Positions 8,535-16,998 of a DNA stretch of 46,048 bases are shown piece after piece. The notes below the pieces were generated by a model. It had not been told where the DNA came from, searched no databases, and worked only from the letters and a program-made list of their open reading frames with translations. Each line of letters opens with the position of its first letter. Position 1 is the first letter of the stretch. The translations under genes were made by a program, and so were the position numbers. The DNA is taken from positions 1-46,048 of the forward strand of contig JAJEIH010000072.1 of assembly GCA_022827685.1 (NCBI GenBank), read 5' to 3'. Source of the DNA: Alphaproteobacteria bacterium. Its GTDB lineage: Bacteria > Pseudomonadota > Alphaproteobacteria > Bin95.

Positions 8535-8952
8535 GCCCGAACCCGGGCTCGTCATCAGCTACGCTTATCTCTGGCACTCTGAAGCGAGTCGCGGTCGGGA
8601 CGAAGGGAGCAAATACCGCCCTGTCGTGGTTGTCTTGGCGACGCAGGACAAGCCCGACGGCGGCAAGGCGGTTCTGGTGGCCCCGATTACGCACCGCCCG
8701 CCCGACGACCCTGCAATGGCCGTCGAAATCCCGCCGCAGACCAAACGCCGCCTGGGCCTCGATGCCGACCGGTCATGGATCGTGGTCTCGGAGGTAAACC
8801 GGTTCGAATGGCCGGGGCCCGACCTTCGCCCTGTATCTCCGGGCTGCTGGGTGTTCGGGTTGTTACCGGCCGGCCTCTTCCGCACGGTCAGGGCCCGCAT
8901 GGTGGAACTGGTCGGCCGGCGACGGGCAAGACAGGTTTACCGCAGCCCGTAA
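8518..8952 (+). CDS. PemK/MazF-like toxin candidate
   Basis: A 144-residue protein. GSKYRPVVVVLATQ near residue 32 resembles the GSEQ.KYRPVLVL beta-strand of PemK/MazF endoribonucleases, followed by VLVAPITHRPPDDP and SWIVVSEVNRFEWPG, which fit the later strands of the SH3-like barrel. PemK toxins cut mRNA when the antitoxin is lost. The start at 8518 is inside the antitoxin gene and gives a protein of normal family length. The similarity is by pattern only, so activity is not certain. The stop is 15 bases from that of the convergent aminotransferase gene. Confidence 0.75.
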   Translation: MAPIPEPEPGLVISYAYLWHSEASRGRDEGSKYRPVVVVLATQDKPDGGKAVLVAPITHRPPDDPAMAVEIPPQTKRRLGLDADRSWIVVSEVNRFEWPGPDLRPVSPGCWVFGLLPAGLFRTVRARMVELVGRRRARQVYRSP

Positions 8953-8967
8953 GGACGAGGCCAAGGC

Positions 8968-10344
8968 CTACAGTTCGCCGTCGGCCTTCAGCATGTCGAG
9001 GGAGCGGGCGAAGGCCGCGACGGTGGCGTCGATCTCGGCCTCGCCGTGGGTGGCCGAGATCGTGCCGCCCGGCCAGCCGGTCAGGTCCACGCCGTTCACG
9101 TTCATCGCCAGCCTCAGCTTGTGCGCCGCACCCGGCGCATTGCCCCGGAGCTCCTCATAGCCGCATGCGAACGGGTCGAACGAGTCCGGCGAGACATCCG
9201 CCCGCCCGGCGGGATTGGTGAAGATGTGGAACACGGAAAAGGTGCCGTAGGCCGCCCAGGGAACGCCGGCGGCGCGGATGGCGTCGTTCAGGCCCGCGCG
9301 CAGGCGCTCGCCCGTCGCGTTGGCGCGCTCGCAGGCGCCCGTCGCCTCCAGCTTGGTCAACGCCGCAAGGCCCGCGGCCGCGGCCACCGGATTGGCGTTG
9401 TAGGTGCCCTGGTGGCCGACCTTCTCGATGCCCTTCTCGCGGGTGATGTCGAAGTCGAGCCGTTCGAAGAAGTCCGCGCGGCCGGCAAGCGCCCCGCCCG
9501 GTACGCCGCCCGAGACGATCTTGGCGAACGCGGTCAGGTCCGGGCGGATGCCGTAATGGCCCTGCGCGCCGCCCGGCGAGACGCGGAAGCCGGTCACCAC
9601 CTCGTCGAAGATGAGCGCCGTGCCGTTCTCCGCCGTCGCCTCGCGCAGCCCTTCGAGGAAGGCCGGAGAGGTCGGCACCATGCCCGTCGAGGAGCCGGTC
9701 GGCTCCAGGATGGCGGCGGCGATGTCGCCCGCGGCCAGCGCGGCGCGCGCGCCGTCCAGGTCCTCGGGATCGACCAGCACCGTGCTCTCGGCGATGCCGG
9801 GGACAAGGCCGATGGCCGAGGAGCCGTCGAAATGCGAGTTCTGGCCGGACGCCATATGGTCGTGCCAGCCGTGGAAATGGGTTCGCACCCGCATGATCTT
9901 CGTGCGCCCGGTCGCCGTCCGCGCAAGACGGAGCGCGAGCAGCGTCGCTTCCGTGCCGGATGAGGTGAAGCGCACCTTCTCCGCCGAGGGCACAAGGTCC
10001 TGGATCTTCTGCGCCCAGCGCAGCTCGCCCGCATGGCTGGCGCCGAAATGCGTGCCGCAGGCGAGCGCGTCGGAGATCGCCGCGCCCACATCGGGGTCGT
10101 TGTGACCGAGCAGCAGCGCGCCGTGGCCGCCGAAATAGTCGATATATTCATTGCCGTCGACATCCCATTTGCGCGGCCCCTGGGCGCGCTCGACATAGAT
10201 GCCGTAGGGCTCGATCCGGCGGCTGTCATGGGTGATGCCGGAGGGGAAGGTGCGGCAGGCCTCTTCGAACAGCTTCGCGCTGGTCGGGGTCTTTTCCCGG
10301 TAGGCGGCCAGGATGCCGGAATTGCTGAGCGGGGCTTCGGGCAT
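8968..10344 (-). CDS. Class III aminotransferase, glutamate-1-semialdehyde 2,1-aminomutase-like
   Basis: A 458-residue PLP enzyme. SSGTEA (128-133) binds the cofactor phosphate, DEVVTGFR (247-254) holds the ring-nitrogen Asp, and AKIVSGGVPGG carries the Schiff-base Lys at 275. The pattern FTSSGTEATLLALRLARTATGR is close to HemL, but members of this branch also act on other amino acids. The position at the end of an amino-acid transporter operon suggests a catabolic rather than a haem role; this is inference. The ATG at 10344 lies five bases after the stop of the amidohydrolase, whose last codons (GGAGAG) serve as its ribosome site. It is the seventh gene of the aapJ transcription unit. Confidence 0.87.
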   Translation of the reverse strand: MPEAPLSNSGILAAYREKTPTSAKLFEEACRTFPSGITHDSRRIEPYGIYVERAQGPRKWDVDGNEYIDYFGGHGALLLGHNDPDVGAAISDALACGTHFGASHAGELRWAQKIQDLVPSAEKVRFTSSGTEATLLALRLARTATGRTKIMRVRTHFHGWHDHMASGQNSHFDGSSAIGLVPGIAESTVLVDPEDLDGARAALAAGDIAAAILEPTGSSTGMVPTSPAFLEGLREATAENGTALIFDEVVTGFRVSPGGAQGHYGIRPDLTAFAKIVSGGVPGGALAGRADFFERLDFDITREKGIEKVGHQGTYNANPVAAAAGLAALTKLEATGACERANATGERLRAGLNDAIRAAGVPWAAYGTFSVFHIFTNPAGRADVSPDSFDPFACGYEELRGNAPGAAHKLRLAMNVNGVDLTGWPGGTISATHGEAEIDATVAAFARSLDMLKADGEL

Positions 10345-10349
10345 GAGTG

Positions 10350-11390
10350 TCACTCTCCGTCGAGTTTGTAGAAGCGCCGCGCGGTGCCGGCGAACAGGTC
10401 GGCCTTTTCGCCGTCCGACGCGCCGGAGGCAAGCTTCTTGAAGGCGTTCCACATGACAGCATAGCTGCAGGACGCCTTGTCCACGGGAAAATTGCTCTCG
10501 AACATGCAGCGCGAGGGGCCGAACGCCTCGATGCAGGTCTCGATATAGGGCCGCCAGACGGCGGCGAGCGTGTCGGAGTCGGGCGCCCGGTCCTGCCTGT
10601 GGAAGTCGAACCCGTAAACCTTCATGCCGAGGCCGCCGAGCTTGACATGGACGTTTTCGCAGGCCGCGATGGCCCGGATGCCGTCCCGCCAGCCGGGAAA
10701 GATCTCGTCGTGGCGCCCGGTATAGGGGCCGATGCCGAGCGGCCCGCCGACATGGTCCAGCACGATGCGCGCCTCCGGGAAGGCGCTGGCGAGGCCGACG
10801 ACGTCCGCGAGTTGCGTGTGGTAGAGCCACGCTTCGAAGGTGAGGTCCAGCGCGGCCAGCCGGGCAAAACCCTCGCGGAAGGCCGCATCGTTGAACAGGC
10901 CCGGCGGCGGGTTGGTGTGGCTGTTGCGCACATCCGGGCTCGGGTCGTATCCCGCGGCATGGCGGATGCCCCGGAAGCGCCCGTTGCCGGCGGCGATCTC
11001 GGCCAGCAGCACGTCTTCGGCCGCGGCGCCCAGTGTGAGGTCCGCGAAGCCGACGATGCCGGCGCAGGTCTGCGTCTCGCCATAGCGCCCGGACGCGCTC
11101 ATGGCGGCCGTGCCGTTGACGAACTCGACCTCGCCAATGGGGGCTTCCGCCTCCGGCCCGCTCGCCCGGTACATCGACCCGCATTCGACGAACACCGTCG
11201 CGCGCACATTGTGGCCGCTGCCGGTGTCTTCCAGCAGCTCGTGCAGCAGGTAGCGGTGGAAGGAAAAGTCCCAGAGGTGATGGTGCGGATCGACGATCGG
11301 CAGGTCCGGCTCCAGGATCTCCTCCTCGGTCGTCGCAAGCCAGGCATCGTCTATCGCGGTCATCCGCGTTTCGACGGAATTTGCGGTCAT
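10350..11390 (-). CDS. Amidohydrolase family protein (Amidohydro_2)
   Basis: A 346-residue TIM-barrel hydrolase related to the one at 3254. DLPIVDPHHHLWDF gives the HxH metal pair near residue 35, ARIVLDHVGGPLG holds the later conserved His, and CMFESNFPVDKAS the C-terminal Asp region. The ATG at 11390 overlaps the stop of the GST-like gene as ATGA, which supports this start; an internal ATG at 11363 is the alternative. It sits between the GST-like and aminotransferase genes in the aap operon. It may hydrolyse an amide or lactone from an amino-acid breakdown route, but the substrate is unknown. Confidence 0.87.
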   Translation of the reverse strand: MTANSVETRMTAIDDAWLATTEEEILEPDLPIVDPHHHLWDFSFHRYLLHELLEDTGSGHNVRATVFVECGSMYRASGPEAEAPIGEVEFVNGTAAMSASGRYGETQTCAGIVGFADLTLGAAAEDVLLAEIAAGNGRFRGIRHAAGYDPSPDVRNSHTNPPPGLFNDAAFREGFARLAALDLTFEAWLYHTQLADVVGLASAFPEARIVLDHVGGPLGIGPYTGRHDEIFPGWRDGIRAIAACENVHVKLGGLGMKVYGFDFHRQDRAPDSDTLAAVWRPYIETCIEAFGPSRCMFESNFPVDKASCSYAVMWNAFKKLASGASDGEKADLFAGTARRFYKLDGE

Positions 11391-12352
11391 TCCAGTCCGA
11401 TCTCCTCTCTCTCCCCCGGCGCCAGCGCCGCATGGAGCTTCGCCAGCCGATCGTAGCACTTGGCCTGGTAGCGGAACTGCGGCTGACGGAAGCGGTGTCC
11501 CGCCAGCATGACATCGACATCGCCCGCCGCATTGGCCCTGAGGAACGGCCAGTAGATTTCCCGCGCCATCTCCACAAGCGCGGCGACGGCAGGCCCCGGC
11601 TCCTCCCATTCGCCCTCGACGCCGGAGAGGTCGTCCGCGCGGCGCACCCAGGCGTCGGTGCGCGGCGCGCGGGCCCGCATGACCGCCATCGGCGTCGGGT
11701 CGATGCCGAGCGTCTTCAGCTGTCCGAACAGCCCGAGGTCGGCGACCGAGGGGCGCGTGCCGAACAGGAAACGCCCATTGGCGACCGTGCTTTCCAGCGC
11801 ATCGAGAACGCGCAGATAGCTCGCTTCGAGGAGCGGCGCGGCGTCCGGTGCGGCGCCCACCAGGCCCATGCGCCCCATCTGGCGCTCCACGAAGGGCGCG
11901 ACGGCTGCGGCGTATTGCTCCGTGGAGAGGTCCTCCTGCGCATCGTCCATCACCCAGCGCGCCGCGAATTCGCCGTCTTCCGGCGTGTTGAAGCGGTAGA
12001 AGAACAGGCATTTGGTCAGCCACTCGTCGGCCATGTCCTCGATCAACCGGGCGAGGAAGCGGTCGCGCGGGCGCTCCGGCAGCAGCGAGCGGCAGGCCCC
12101 GTGGCGCTCTTCCAGCTCCTCCAGGATGGGCGTGCTGTCGGTCCGGAGTTCGCCGTCGGGAAACCGGAGCACCGGCATCAATTGCGGGCGCACATGCGCG
12201 AGCGGCTCATACATCCGCACGGAGCGGCAGACCCAGCGATAGGGCAGCCGGCGGTAGCGCAGCGCGGCGCGGAGCTTCACCGTGTAGGGCGAGGCCTCCA
12301 CACCGTAGAGGACATAGGCGCGCCCGCCCGGCTCGCCGCCGGCCCCGGTCAA
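11387..12352 (-). CDS. Glutathione S-transferase-like protein
   Basis: A 321-residue protein with an N-terminal thioredoxin-like half ([26 protein letters not shown], then [25 protein letters not shown], with the PV..D..DS glutathione-site pattern). The alpha-helical half is longer than in a typical GST. The C-terminal part after residue 250 is extra. No ATG fits. The best start is a TTG at 12352 that overlaps the aapP stop as TTGA, and it has no clear Shine-Dalgarno, so translation probably depends on aapP. It is coupled by ATGA to the next amidohydrolase. Function in the operon is unknown; detoxification or thiol transfer on the same substrate pathway is inferred. Confidence 0.75.
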   Translation of the reverse strand: MTGAGGEPGGRAYVLYGVEASPYTVKLRAALRYRRLPYRWVCRSVRMYEPLAHVRPQLMPVLRFPDGELRTDSTPILEELEERHGACRSLLPERPRDRFLARLIEDMADEWLTKCLFFYRFNTPEDGEFAARWVMDDAQEDLSTEQYAAAVAPFVERQMGRMGLVGAAPDAAPLLEASYLRVLDALESTVANGRFLFGTRPSVADLGLFGQLKTLGIDPTPMAVMRARAPRTDAWVRRADDLSGVEGEWEEPGPAVAALVEMAREIYWPFLRANAAGDVDVMLAGHRFRQPQFRYQAKCYDRLAKLHAALAPGEREEIGLE

Positions 12353-13140
12353 TGGGACAGGATCTGGCTGAGGAACAGTTTCGTCCGCTCGGACTGCGGA
12401 TTGTTGAAGAAGGCCTCCGGCTCGTTCTGCTCCACGATCTGGCCTTCGTCCATGAAGATGATGCGGTGGGCGACCTGGCGCGCGAAGCCCATCTCGTGCG
12501 AGACGACCAGCATGGTCATGCCGCTCTCGGCCAGATCGACCATGACGTCCAGCACTTCCTTTATCATTTCCGGGTCGAGGGCCGAGGTCGGCTCGTCGAA
12601 CAGCATGATGCGCGGCTGCATGCACAGCGAGCGCGCGATAGCCACCCGCTGCTGCTGGCCGCCGGAGAGCTGCCCCGGATATTTCAGCGCCTGGTCGCCG
12701 ATCTTCACGCGCTCCAGGAAATAGCGCGCGCGGTCCTCCGCCTCCTTCTTCGGCTCGCGCCGGACCCAGATCGGCGCCAGCGTGCAGTTCTCGATCACCG
12801 AGAGATGCGGGAAGAGGTTGAAGTGCTGGAAGCACATGCCGACCTCGGACCGGATGCGGTCGATATTCTTGATGTCGGAAGACAGCTCCGTGCCTTCGAC
12901 GACGATCCGGCCCGCCTGGTGGCCCTCCAGCGCGTTGATGCAGCGGATGAGCGTGGACTTGCCGGAACCGGACGGCCCGCAGACGACGATCCGCTCGCCG
13001 CGATAGACGGTCAGGTTTATGTCCCGAAGCACATGGAACTCGCCGAACCACTTGTTCATGCCGGCGATGTCGATCGCGACCTCGCCGGAGGCCGTCATGG
13101 CGCGGCGTTCTTCGTCCCGTTCGGTGGCGGCGGCGGTCAT
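12349..13140 (-). CDS. aapP: General L-amino acid ABC transporter, ATP-binding protein
   Basis: A 263-residue ABC ATPase of the polar-amino-acid class that powers uptake through AapQM. Walker [11 protein letters not shown]-loop [13 protein letters not shown], signature LSGGQQQR, Walker [15 protein letters not shown] and H-loop VVSHEM are all intact. The ATG at 13140 has GGGAGG upstream. A second ATG 14 codons in is possible, as the first residues are not conserved. Gene order J-Q-M-P and similarity identify the Aap system rather than a generic glutamine transporter. Confidence 0.94.
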   Translation of the reverse strand: MTAAATERDEERRAMTASGEVAIDIAGMNKWFGEFHVLRDINLTVYRGERIVVCGPSGSGKSTLIRCINALEGHQAGRIVVEGTELSSDIKNIDRIRSEVGMCFQHFNLFPHLSVIENCTLAPIWVRREPKKEAEDRARYFLERVKIGDQALKYPGQLSGGQQQRVAIARSLCMQPRIMLFDEPTSALDPEMIKEVLDVMVDLAESGMTMLVVSHEMGFARQVAHRIIFMDEGQIVEQNEPEAFFNNPQSERTKLFLSQILSH

Positions 13141-13149
13141 GGCGCCTCC

Positions 13150-14463
13150 CTATCGGTGTCCGACATCGAGGTTGCGTTCCAGATACATGGAATAGCGCGA
13201 CATGGCGAAACAGAAGATGAAGAAGAACAGCGCGATGAAGCCGTAGAGTTCCCACACGATGCCGTTCCAGTTCTGGTCGGCGCGGATCGGCTGGAGCAGC
13301 CCCACCGGGTCCAGCAGCCCGATGATGATGACGAGCGTGGTGTCCTTGAACAGGCCGATGAAGGTGTTGACGATTCCCGGAATGGAAATCTTGAGCGCCT
13401 GCGGCAGGATGATGAGGCGCATCGACTTCCAGTAGTCCAGCCCGAGCGAGTCGGCGGCCTCGTACTGCCCTGTGGGCAACCCTGCGAGCCCGCCGCGGAT
13501 GACCTCCGCCATATAAGCGGAGGCGAAGGCGGTCACCATGATGACCACGCGCAGGATCAGGTCGAATTCCGTGCCGGGAGGCAGGAAATAGGAGAGCAGC
13601 AGCCAGGCGACGAACAAGAGCGTGATGAGCGGCACGCCGCGAATGAACTCGATGAACCCGACGCAGACCGCCTTGATGAGGATGAGGTTGGACTGCCGCC
13701 CGAGCGCGAGCACGATGCCGATGGGCAACGAGCCCGCAATGCCGGAGACGCCGATGATGGTGGACAGCAGGAAGCCGCCGAGCCTGGCGGACTCCACCGG
13801 CTCCAGGCCGATCGCCACCACGCCGTCCAACGCCTCTTCGAATGCAATAACGCCGAACAGCCACCAGAGCGCCGTTGCGAGAATTCCCGCGCCGACCGCC
13901 GCCAGGAACGCGAGCCCCTCGTCCAGCCGTCCCCGCACAAGCGAAGGCAGGAAGCGGATGCAGGCCCAGCCGATGGCGATGCCGACGACGGCGCCCACGG
14001 GCCCCCAGAGCGAGCCGCCCCAGATGAGCCAGTAGGCGAGAAGCGGGTAGAGCGCGCTGAAGATGAGCAGCTTGCGCGGCGCGGAACTGAAGAGCGCGGG
14101 CCAGATCGCGACGAACAGCAGCACGAAGGCCAGGATCGGCCGCCAGCGCAGCTCTTCCGGATAGAACCCGAACACGAACTGCAGGAAGCGTTCGTTGATG
14201 ACCGCGAGGCAGGCGCCGTCGTCCACTTCGCGGCACCCCTGCAAAGAGGATGCGTTCCAGACCGAATCGAGGAACAGCCAGGGCACGACCATCGCCAGGA
14301 TGTAGGCGACGAAGGCGAGCGACAGCAGGGTCGCGACGGTGTTGAAGACGCCGGAGAACAGGTTGTCCCGCGCCCAGCCGAGCGCGCCGCCCGTCCTGAC
14401 CGGCGGCGGCGACGGCGGGATTTGCCGCTCGGCAACGAAGGCGACGGGTTTCTCGCCGGCCAC
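13150..14463 (-). CDS. aapM: General L-amino acid ABC transporter, permease AapM
   Basis: A 437-residue inner-membrane permease. The N-terminal half carries several extra hydrophobic segments (around residues 35-230), a hallmark of the long Aap/Bzt permeases. The core permease domain follows, with EFIRGVPLITLLF and the EAA loop QYEAADSLGLDYWKSMRLIILPQALKIS near 335, which docks onto AapP. It starts with GTG at 14463, one base after the aapQ stop, with GGAG upstream. It forms the membrane channel with AapQ. Confidence 0.93.
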   Translation of the reverse strand: MAGEKPVAFVAERQIPPSPPPVRTGGALGWARDNLFSGVFNTVATLLSLAFVAYILAMVVPWLFLDSVWNASSLQGCREVDDGACLAVINERFLQFVFGFYPEELRWRPILAFVLLFVAIWPALFSSAPRKLLIFSALYPLLAYWLIWGGSLWGPVGAVVGIAIGWACIRFLPSLVRGRLDEGLAFLAAVGAGILATALWWLFGVIAFEEALDGVVAIGLEPVESARLGGFLLSTIIGVSGIAGSLPIGIVLALGRQSNLILIKAVCVGFIEFIRGVPLITLLFVAWLLLSYFLPPGTEFDLILRVVIMVTAFASAYMAEVIRGGLAGLPTGQYEAADSLGLDYWKSMRLIILPQALKISIPGIVNTFIGLFKDTTLVIIIGLLDPVGLLQPIRADQNWNGIVWELYGFIALFFFIFCFAMSRYSMYLERNLDVGHR

Positions 14464-14464
14464 C

Positions 14465-15679
14465 TCAGCGCTCCTTCAGCCGGACGCTTCTGTTGTAGGC
14501 GTTCATGCCCGCGGAGATCGTCAGCGAGGCCGCCAGGTAGAACGCCATCAGCAGCAGGATGCACTCCATCTCGCGGCCGGTCTGGTTCAGCGTGATGCCG
14601 CCGAGCGTGCCGGTCGCGTCCATGTAGCCCACGGCAATGGCGAGCGAGGAGTTCTTGGTGAGATTGAGGAACTGGCTGATGAGCGGCGGCACGATGACGC
14701 GAAGCGCCTGCGGCAGCACGACGAGGCTCATGGTGCGCCCGGGCCTGATGCCGAGCGCATAGGCTGCCTCCGTCTGGCCCTTGCTGATCGCGAGGATGCC
14801 GGCGCGCACGATCTCGGCGATGAAGGCGCCGGTATAGACCGAGAGCGCCAGCCACAGGCCGATCAGGCTGTCGCGCATGTAGATTCCGCCCTTGAAGTTG
14901 AAGCCCTTCAAGGCCGGAACTTCCAGGGAGACCGGGGAGCCCATGGCGAAGAACGCGAGCAGGACCGGGATGGCGAGAATAGCGAGCCTTACCCAGAATA
15001 CCGGCAGGATCTGCCCGGTCGCCGCCTGCCGGGCCCGGGCCCAGCGGCCGAAATACCAGGCCGCGGCGACCGACAGCAGCAGCACTGCCACCACCGCGGC
15101 CGAACCGGCCTCGAAGACCGGAGCCGGAATGTAGAAGCCCCGGTTGGTAATGAAGACGCTGTCGAAGAACAGGCCGCTCATCGCATCCTCGCCCCGGAAG
15201 GACCTCACGCCCGGCAGGACTTCGTTGACGATGGCGACCGTGAACAGGATCCAGATAAGGACCGGAATGTTGCGGACCGTCTCGATATAGACCGTCATCA
15301 GCCGCGCGACGACCCAGTTCCGGGAAAGCCGGAGCACGCCCGCGAGGACGCCTATGACCGTAGCCGTAATGCAGCCCATGATCGCGACGAGGATCGTGTT
15401 GATGATGCCGACCAGGGCGGCGCGCCCGTGCGTGGACGTCGAATCGTAATCGAGCAGGTGCTGGTTGATGTCGTAGGCGGAGGTCTCGAAGATGAAGCCG
15501 AAATCGATGTCCTTGCCGAGCGCCTCCAGGTTCCGCACGGCGTTGTCTATCGCCCATGCGAAGGCCAGCATGATGACGGCCAGCGCAAAGATCTGAATCG
15601 TATAGGAACGGTATCGGGTGTCGTAAAGAAGCTGGCTGACGCGGAACGGTTCCGGAGGCGGCTGTCCTGTGCTGGACAT
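14465..15679 (-). CDS. aapQ: General L-amino acid ABC transporter, permease AapQ
   Basis: A 404-residue permease. YDTRYRSYTIQIFALAVI at the start and a long periplasmic stretch before the core (FGFIFETSAYDINQHLLDYDSTSTHGRA) are typical of AapQ/BztB. ETVRNIPVLIWILF and the EAA loop QTEAAYALGIRPGRTMSLVVLPQALRVI are intact. The ATG at 15679 has GGGGAG eight bases upstream. It pairs with AapM. A strong hairpin separates it from aapJ. Confidence 0.93.
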   Translation of the reverse strand: MSSTGQPPPEPFRVSQLLYDTRYRSYTIQIFALAVIMLAFAWAIDNAVRNLEALGKDIDFGFIFETSAYDINQHLLDYDSTSTHGRAALVGIINTILVAIMGCITATVIGVLAGVLRLSRNWVVARLMTVYIETVRNIPVLIWILFTVAIVNEVLPGVRSFRGEDAMSGLFFDSVFITNRGFYIPAPVFEAGSAAVVAVLLLSVAAAWYFGRWARARQAATGQILPVFWVRLAILAIPVLLAFFAMGSPVSLEVPALKGFNFKGGIYMRDSLIGLWLALSVYTGAFIAEIVRAGILAISKGQTEAAYALGIRPGRTMSLVVLPQALRVIVPPLISQFLNLTKNSSLAIAVGYMDATGTLGGITLNQTGREMECILLLMAFYLAASLTISAGMNAYNRSVRLKER

Positions 15680-15746
15680 GCGTCACGGCTCCCCGTCAAA
15701 CGCGGGCGAAGGCCTCGACGTTCGAAGGCCCCCGGCCCGGACAAAG

Positions 15747-15776
15747 AAAGGGCGCTTCCCCGGGGAAGCGCCCTTT
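15747..15776 (-). terminator. Perfect 15-bp hairpin between aapJ and aapQ (partial terminator/mRNA stabiliser)
   Basis: Arms AAAGGGCGCTTCCCC and its exact complement abut without unpaired bases; on the minus strand TTTCTTT follows. It sits 12 bases after the aapJ stop and about 70 bases before the aapQ start. Such hairpins after binding-protein genes reduce read-through and protect the upstream mRNA, giving more binding protein than permease; that role is inferred. Confidence 0.7.
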
Positions 15777-15788
15777 GAGTTCTAGTGC

Positions 15789-16808
15789 TTACCGGAACGG
15801 CGGGGCGTAGAGGATGCCGCCCTTGGTCCAGAGCTGGTTCAGGCCTCGGGCGAGGCCGATGGCGGTGTTCTCGCCGATATGCTTCTCGAAGATCTCGCCG
15901 TAATTGCCGCCGGTCTTGATGGCGTGGACGGCCCAGTCGGCAGAGAGGCCCAGCATCTCGCCGTAATTGCCCTCGACGCCCAGCAGGCGCTTGATCTCCG
16001 GGTCCTTGGTGTCGGCCGAGGCCATGCTGTCCACATTCGCCGCCGTGATGCCCTTCTCCTCGGCGATGATGAGCGCGTTCAGCACCCAGCGCACGATGTC
16101 GCCCCAGGCGTTGTCGCCGTGGCGGACCAGCGGGCCGAGCGGCTCCTTCGAGATGATCTCGGGCAGGATGACGTGGTTTTCGGGATCCTCGAAGGTGGCG
16201 CGGGTCGCGGCCAGGCCGGATGCGTCCGTGGTGTACACGTCGCAGGCATTCGCCAGATATTTCTGCTGCGCCTCGGCGTTGGTCTCGATCGGCACCGGCT
16301 CGTAGCTCATGTTGTTGGCGCGGAAGAAGTCGGCCAGGTTGAGCTCTGTGGTGGTGCCGGTCTGGATGCAGACGGTCGCGCCGTCCAGCTCGGAGGCCGA
16401 CGAAACGCCCATGTCCTTGCGGATCATGAAGCCCTGGCCGTCATAGTAGTTGACGCCCAGGAACGAGAATTTCAGGTCCACGTCCCGGCTCAGCGTCCAG
16501 GTCGTGTTCCGGTAGAGGACGTCGATTTCGCCCGAAGCGAGCGCCGTGAAGCGGGTCTTGCCGGTCGTCGGCGTGAACTTGATCGCATTCGGGTCGCCGA
16601 ACACGGCCGCTGCCGTCGCGCGGCAGAAGACGACGTCGAAGCCGTCCCAGTTGCCGTCGGAGTCCGTGAACGCGAAGCCGGCGAGGCCGGTGGAAACGCC
16701 GCACTGGATGAAGCCCTTGGCCTTCACGTCATCCAGCGTCGCCGCGTGGGCCCCGACGGAGAACGCCGTGGCCGCAGCAGCGGCAACCAATGTCGTTTTG
16801 AGTTTCAT
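15789..16808 (-). CDS. aapJ: General L-amino acid-binding periplasmic protein AapJ
   Basis: A 339-residue periplasmic binding protein. Residues 1-22 form a signal peptide (MKLKTTLVAAAAATAFSVGA) with cleavage near AHA-AT. DVKAKGFIQCGVSTGLAGFAF, GFDVVFCRATAAAVFGD and the C-terminal GLNQLWTKGGILYAPPFR are characteristic of AapJ/BztA rather than of other family-3 binding proteins. The ATG at 16808 has GGGAGA eleven bases upstream; an upstream in-frame codon at 16841 would spoil the signal peptide. It is the first gene of a seven-gene unit and probably delivers a broad range of L-amino acids. Confidence 0.95.
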   Translation of the reverse strand: MKLKTTLVAAAAATAFSVGAHAATLDDVKAKGFIQCGVSTGLAGFAFTDSDGNWDGFDVVFCRATAAAVFGDPNAIKFTPTTGKTRFTALASGEIDVLYRNTTWTLSRDVDLKFSFLGVNYYDGQGFMIRKDMGVSSASELDGATVCIQTGTTTELNLADFFRANNMSYEPVPIETNAEAQQKYLANACDVYTTDASGLAATRATFEDPENHVILPEIISKEPLGPLVRHGDNAWGDIVRWVLNALIIAEEKGITAANVDSMASADTKDPEIKRLLGVEGNYGEMLGLSADWAVHAIKTGGNYGEIFEKHIGENTAIGLARGLNQLWTKGGILYAPPFR

Positions 16809-16837
16809 GGGTTTTTGATCTCCCGTTCGAGTGCTTT

Positions 16838-16849
16838 GCACAATTGTGC
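16838..16849. promoter_or_regulatory. Perfect palindrome GCACAATTGTGC upstream of aapJ
   Basis: A 12-bp exact palindrome 30 bases upstream of the aapJ start codon, within the 16809-16998 region that must hold the aapJ promoter. It could be an operator. The half-sites recall NtrC boxes, but the 4-base spacing is shorter than theirs. No convincing -35/-10 pair was found. The rest of the region shows no gene. Confidence 0.35.
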
Positions 16850-16998
16850 GGAATCGCGCTGCTTTACCGCTCGGTTAAATTACCCCCAATTGCCGAACGC
16901 AACCTCCATGCTCATGTTACCAACCGGCGCGCCCGACGGCAACCGCGCTTCCTGCGATTCGTGGCGCGGCGGGAATGGCGCCGGCTCGGGGGCGGCGC

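Noticed and set aside
10345..11577. Apparent N-terminal extension of the aminotransferase to 869 residues
   Set aside because: The extension is an out-of-frame reading of the amidohydrolase gene, and the true ATG at 10344 has a ribosome site.
12352..14595. 747-residue open frame opposite aapP and aapM
   Set aside because: It is Asp/Glu/Arg/His-rich shadow coding typical of the reverse strand of GC-rich genes.
16838..16849. NtrC binding site upstream of aapJ
   Set aside because: The half-sites look similar but the spacing is four bases rather than the longer NtrC spacing, and no sigma-54 promoter was found.
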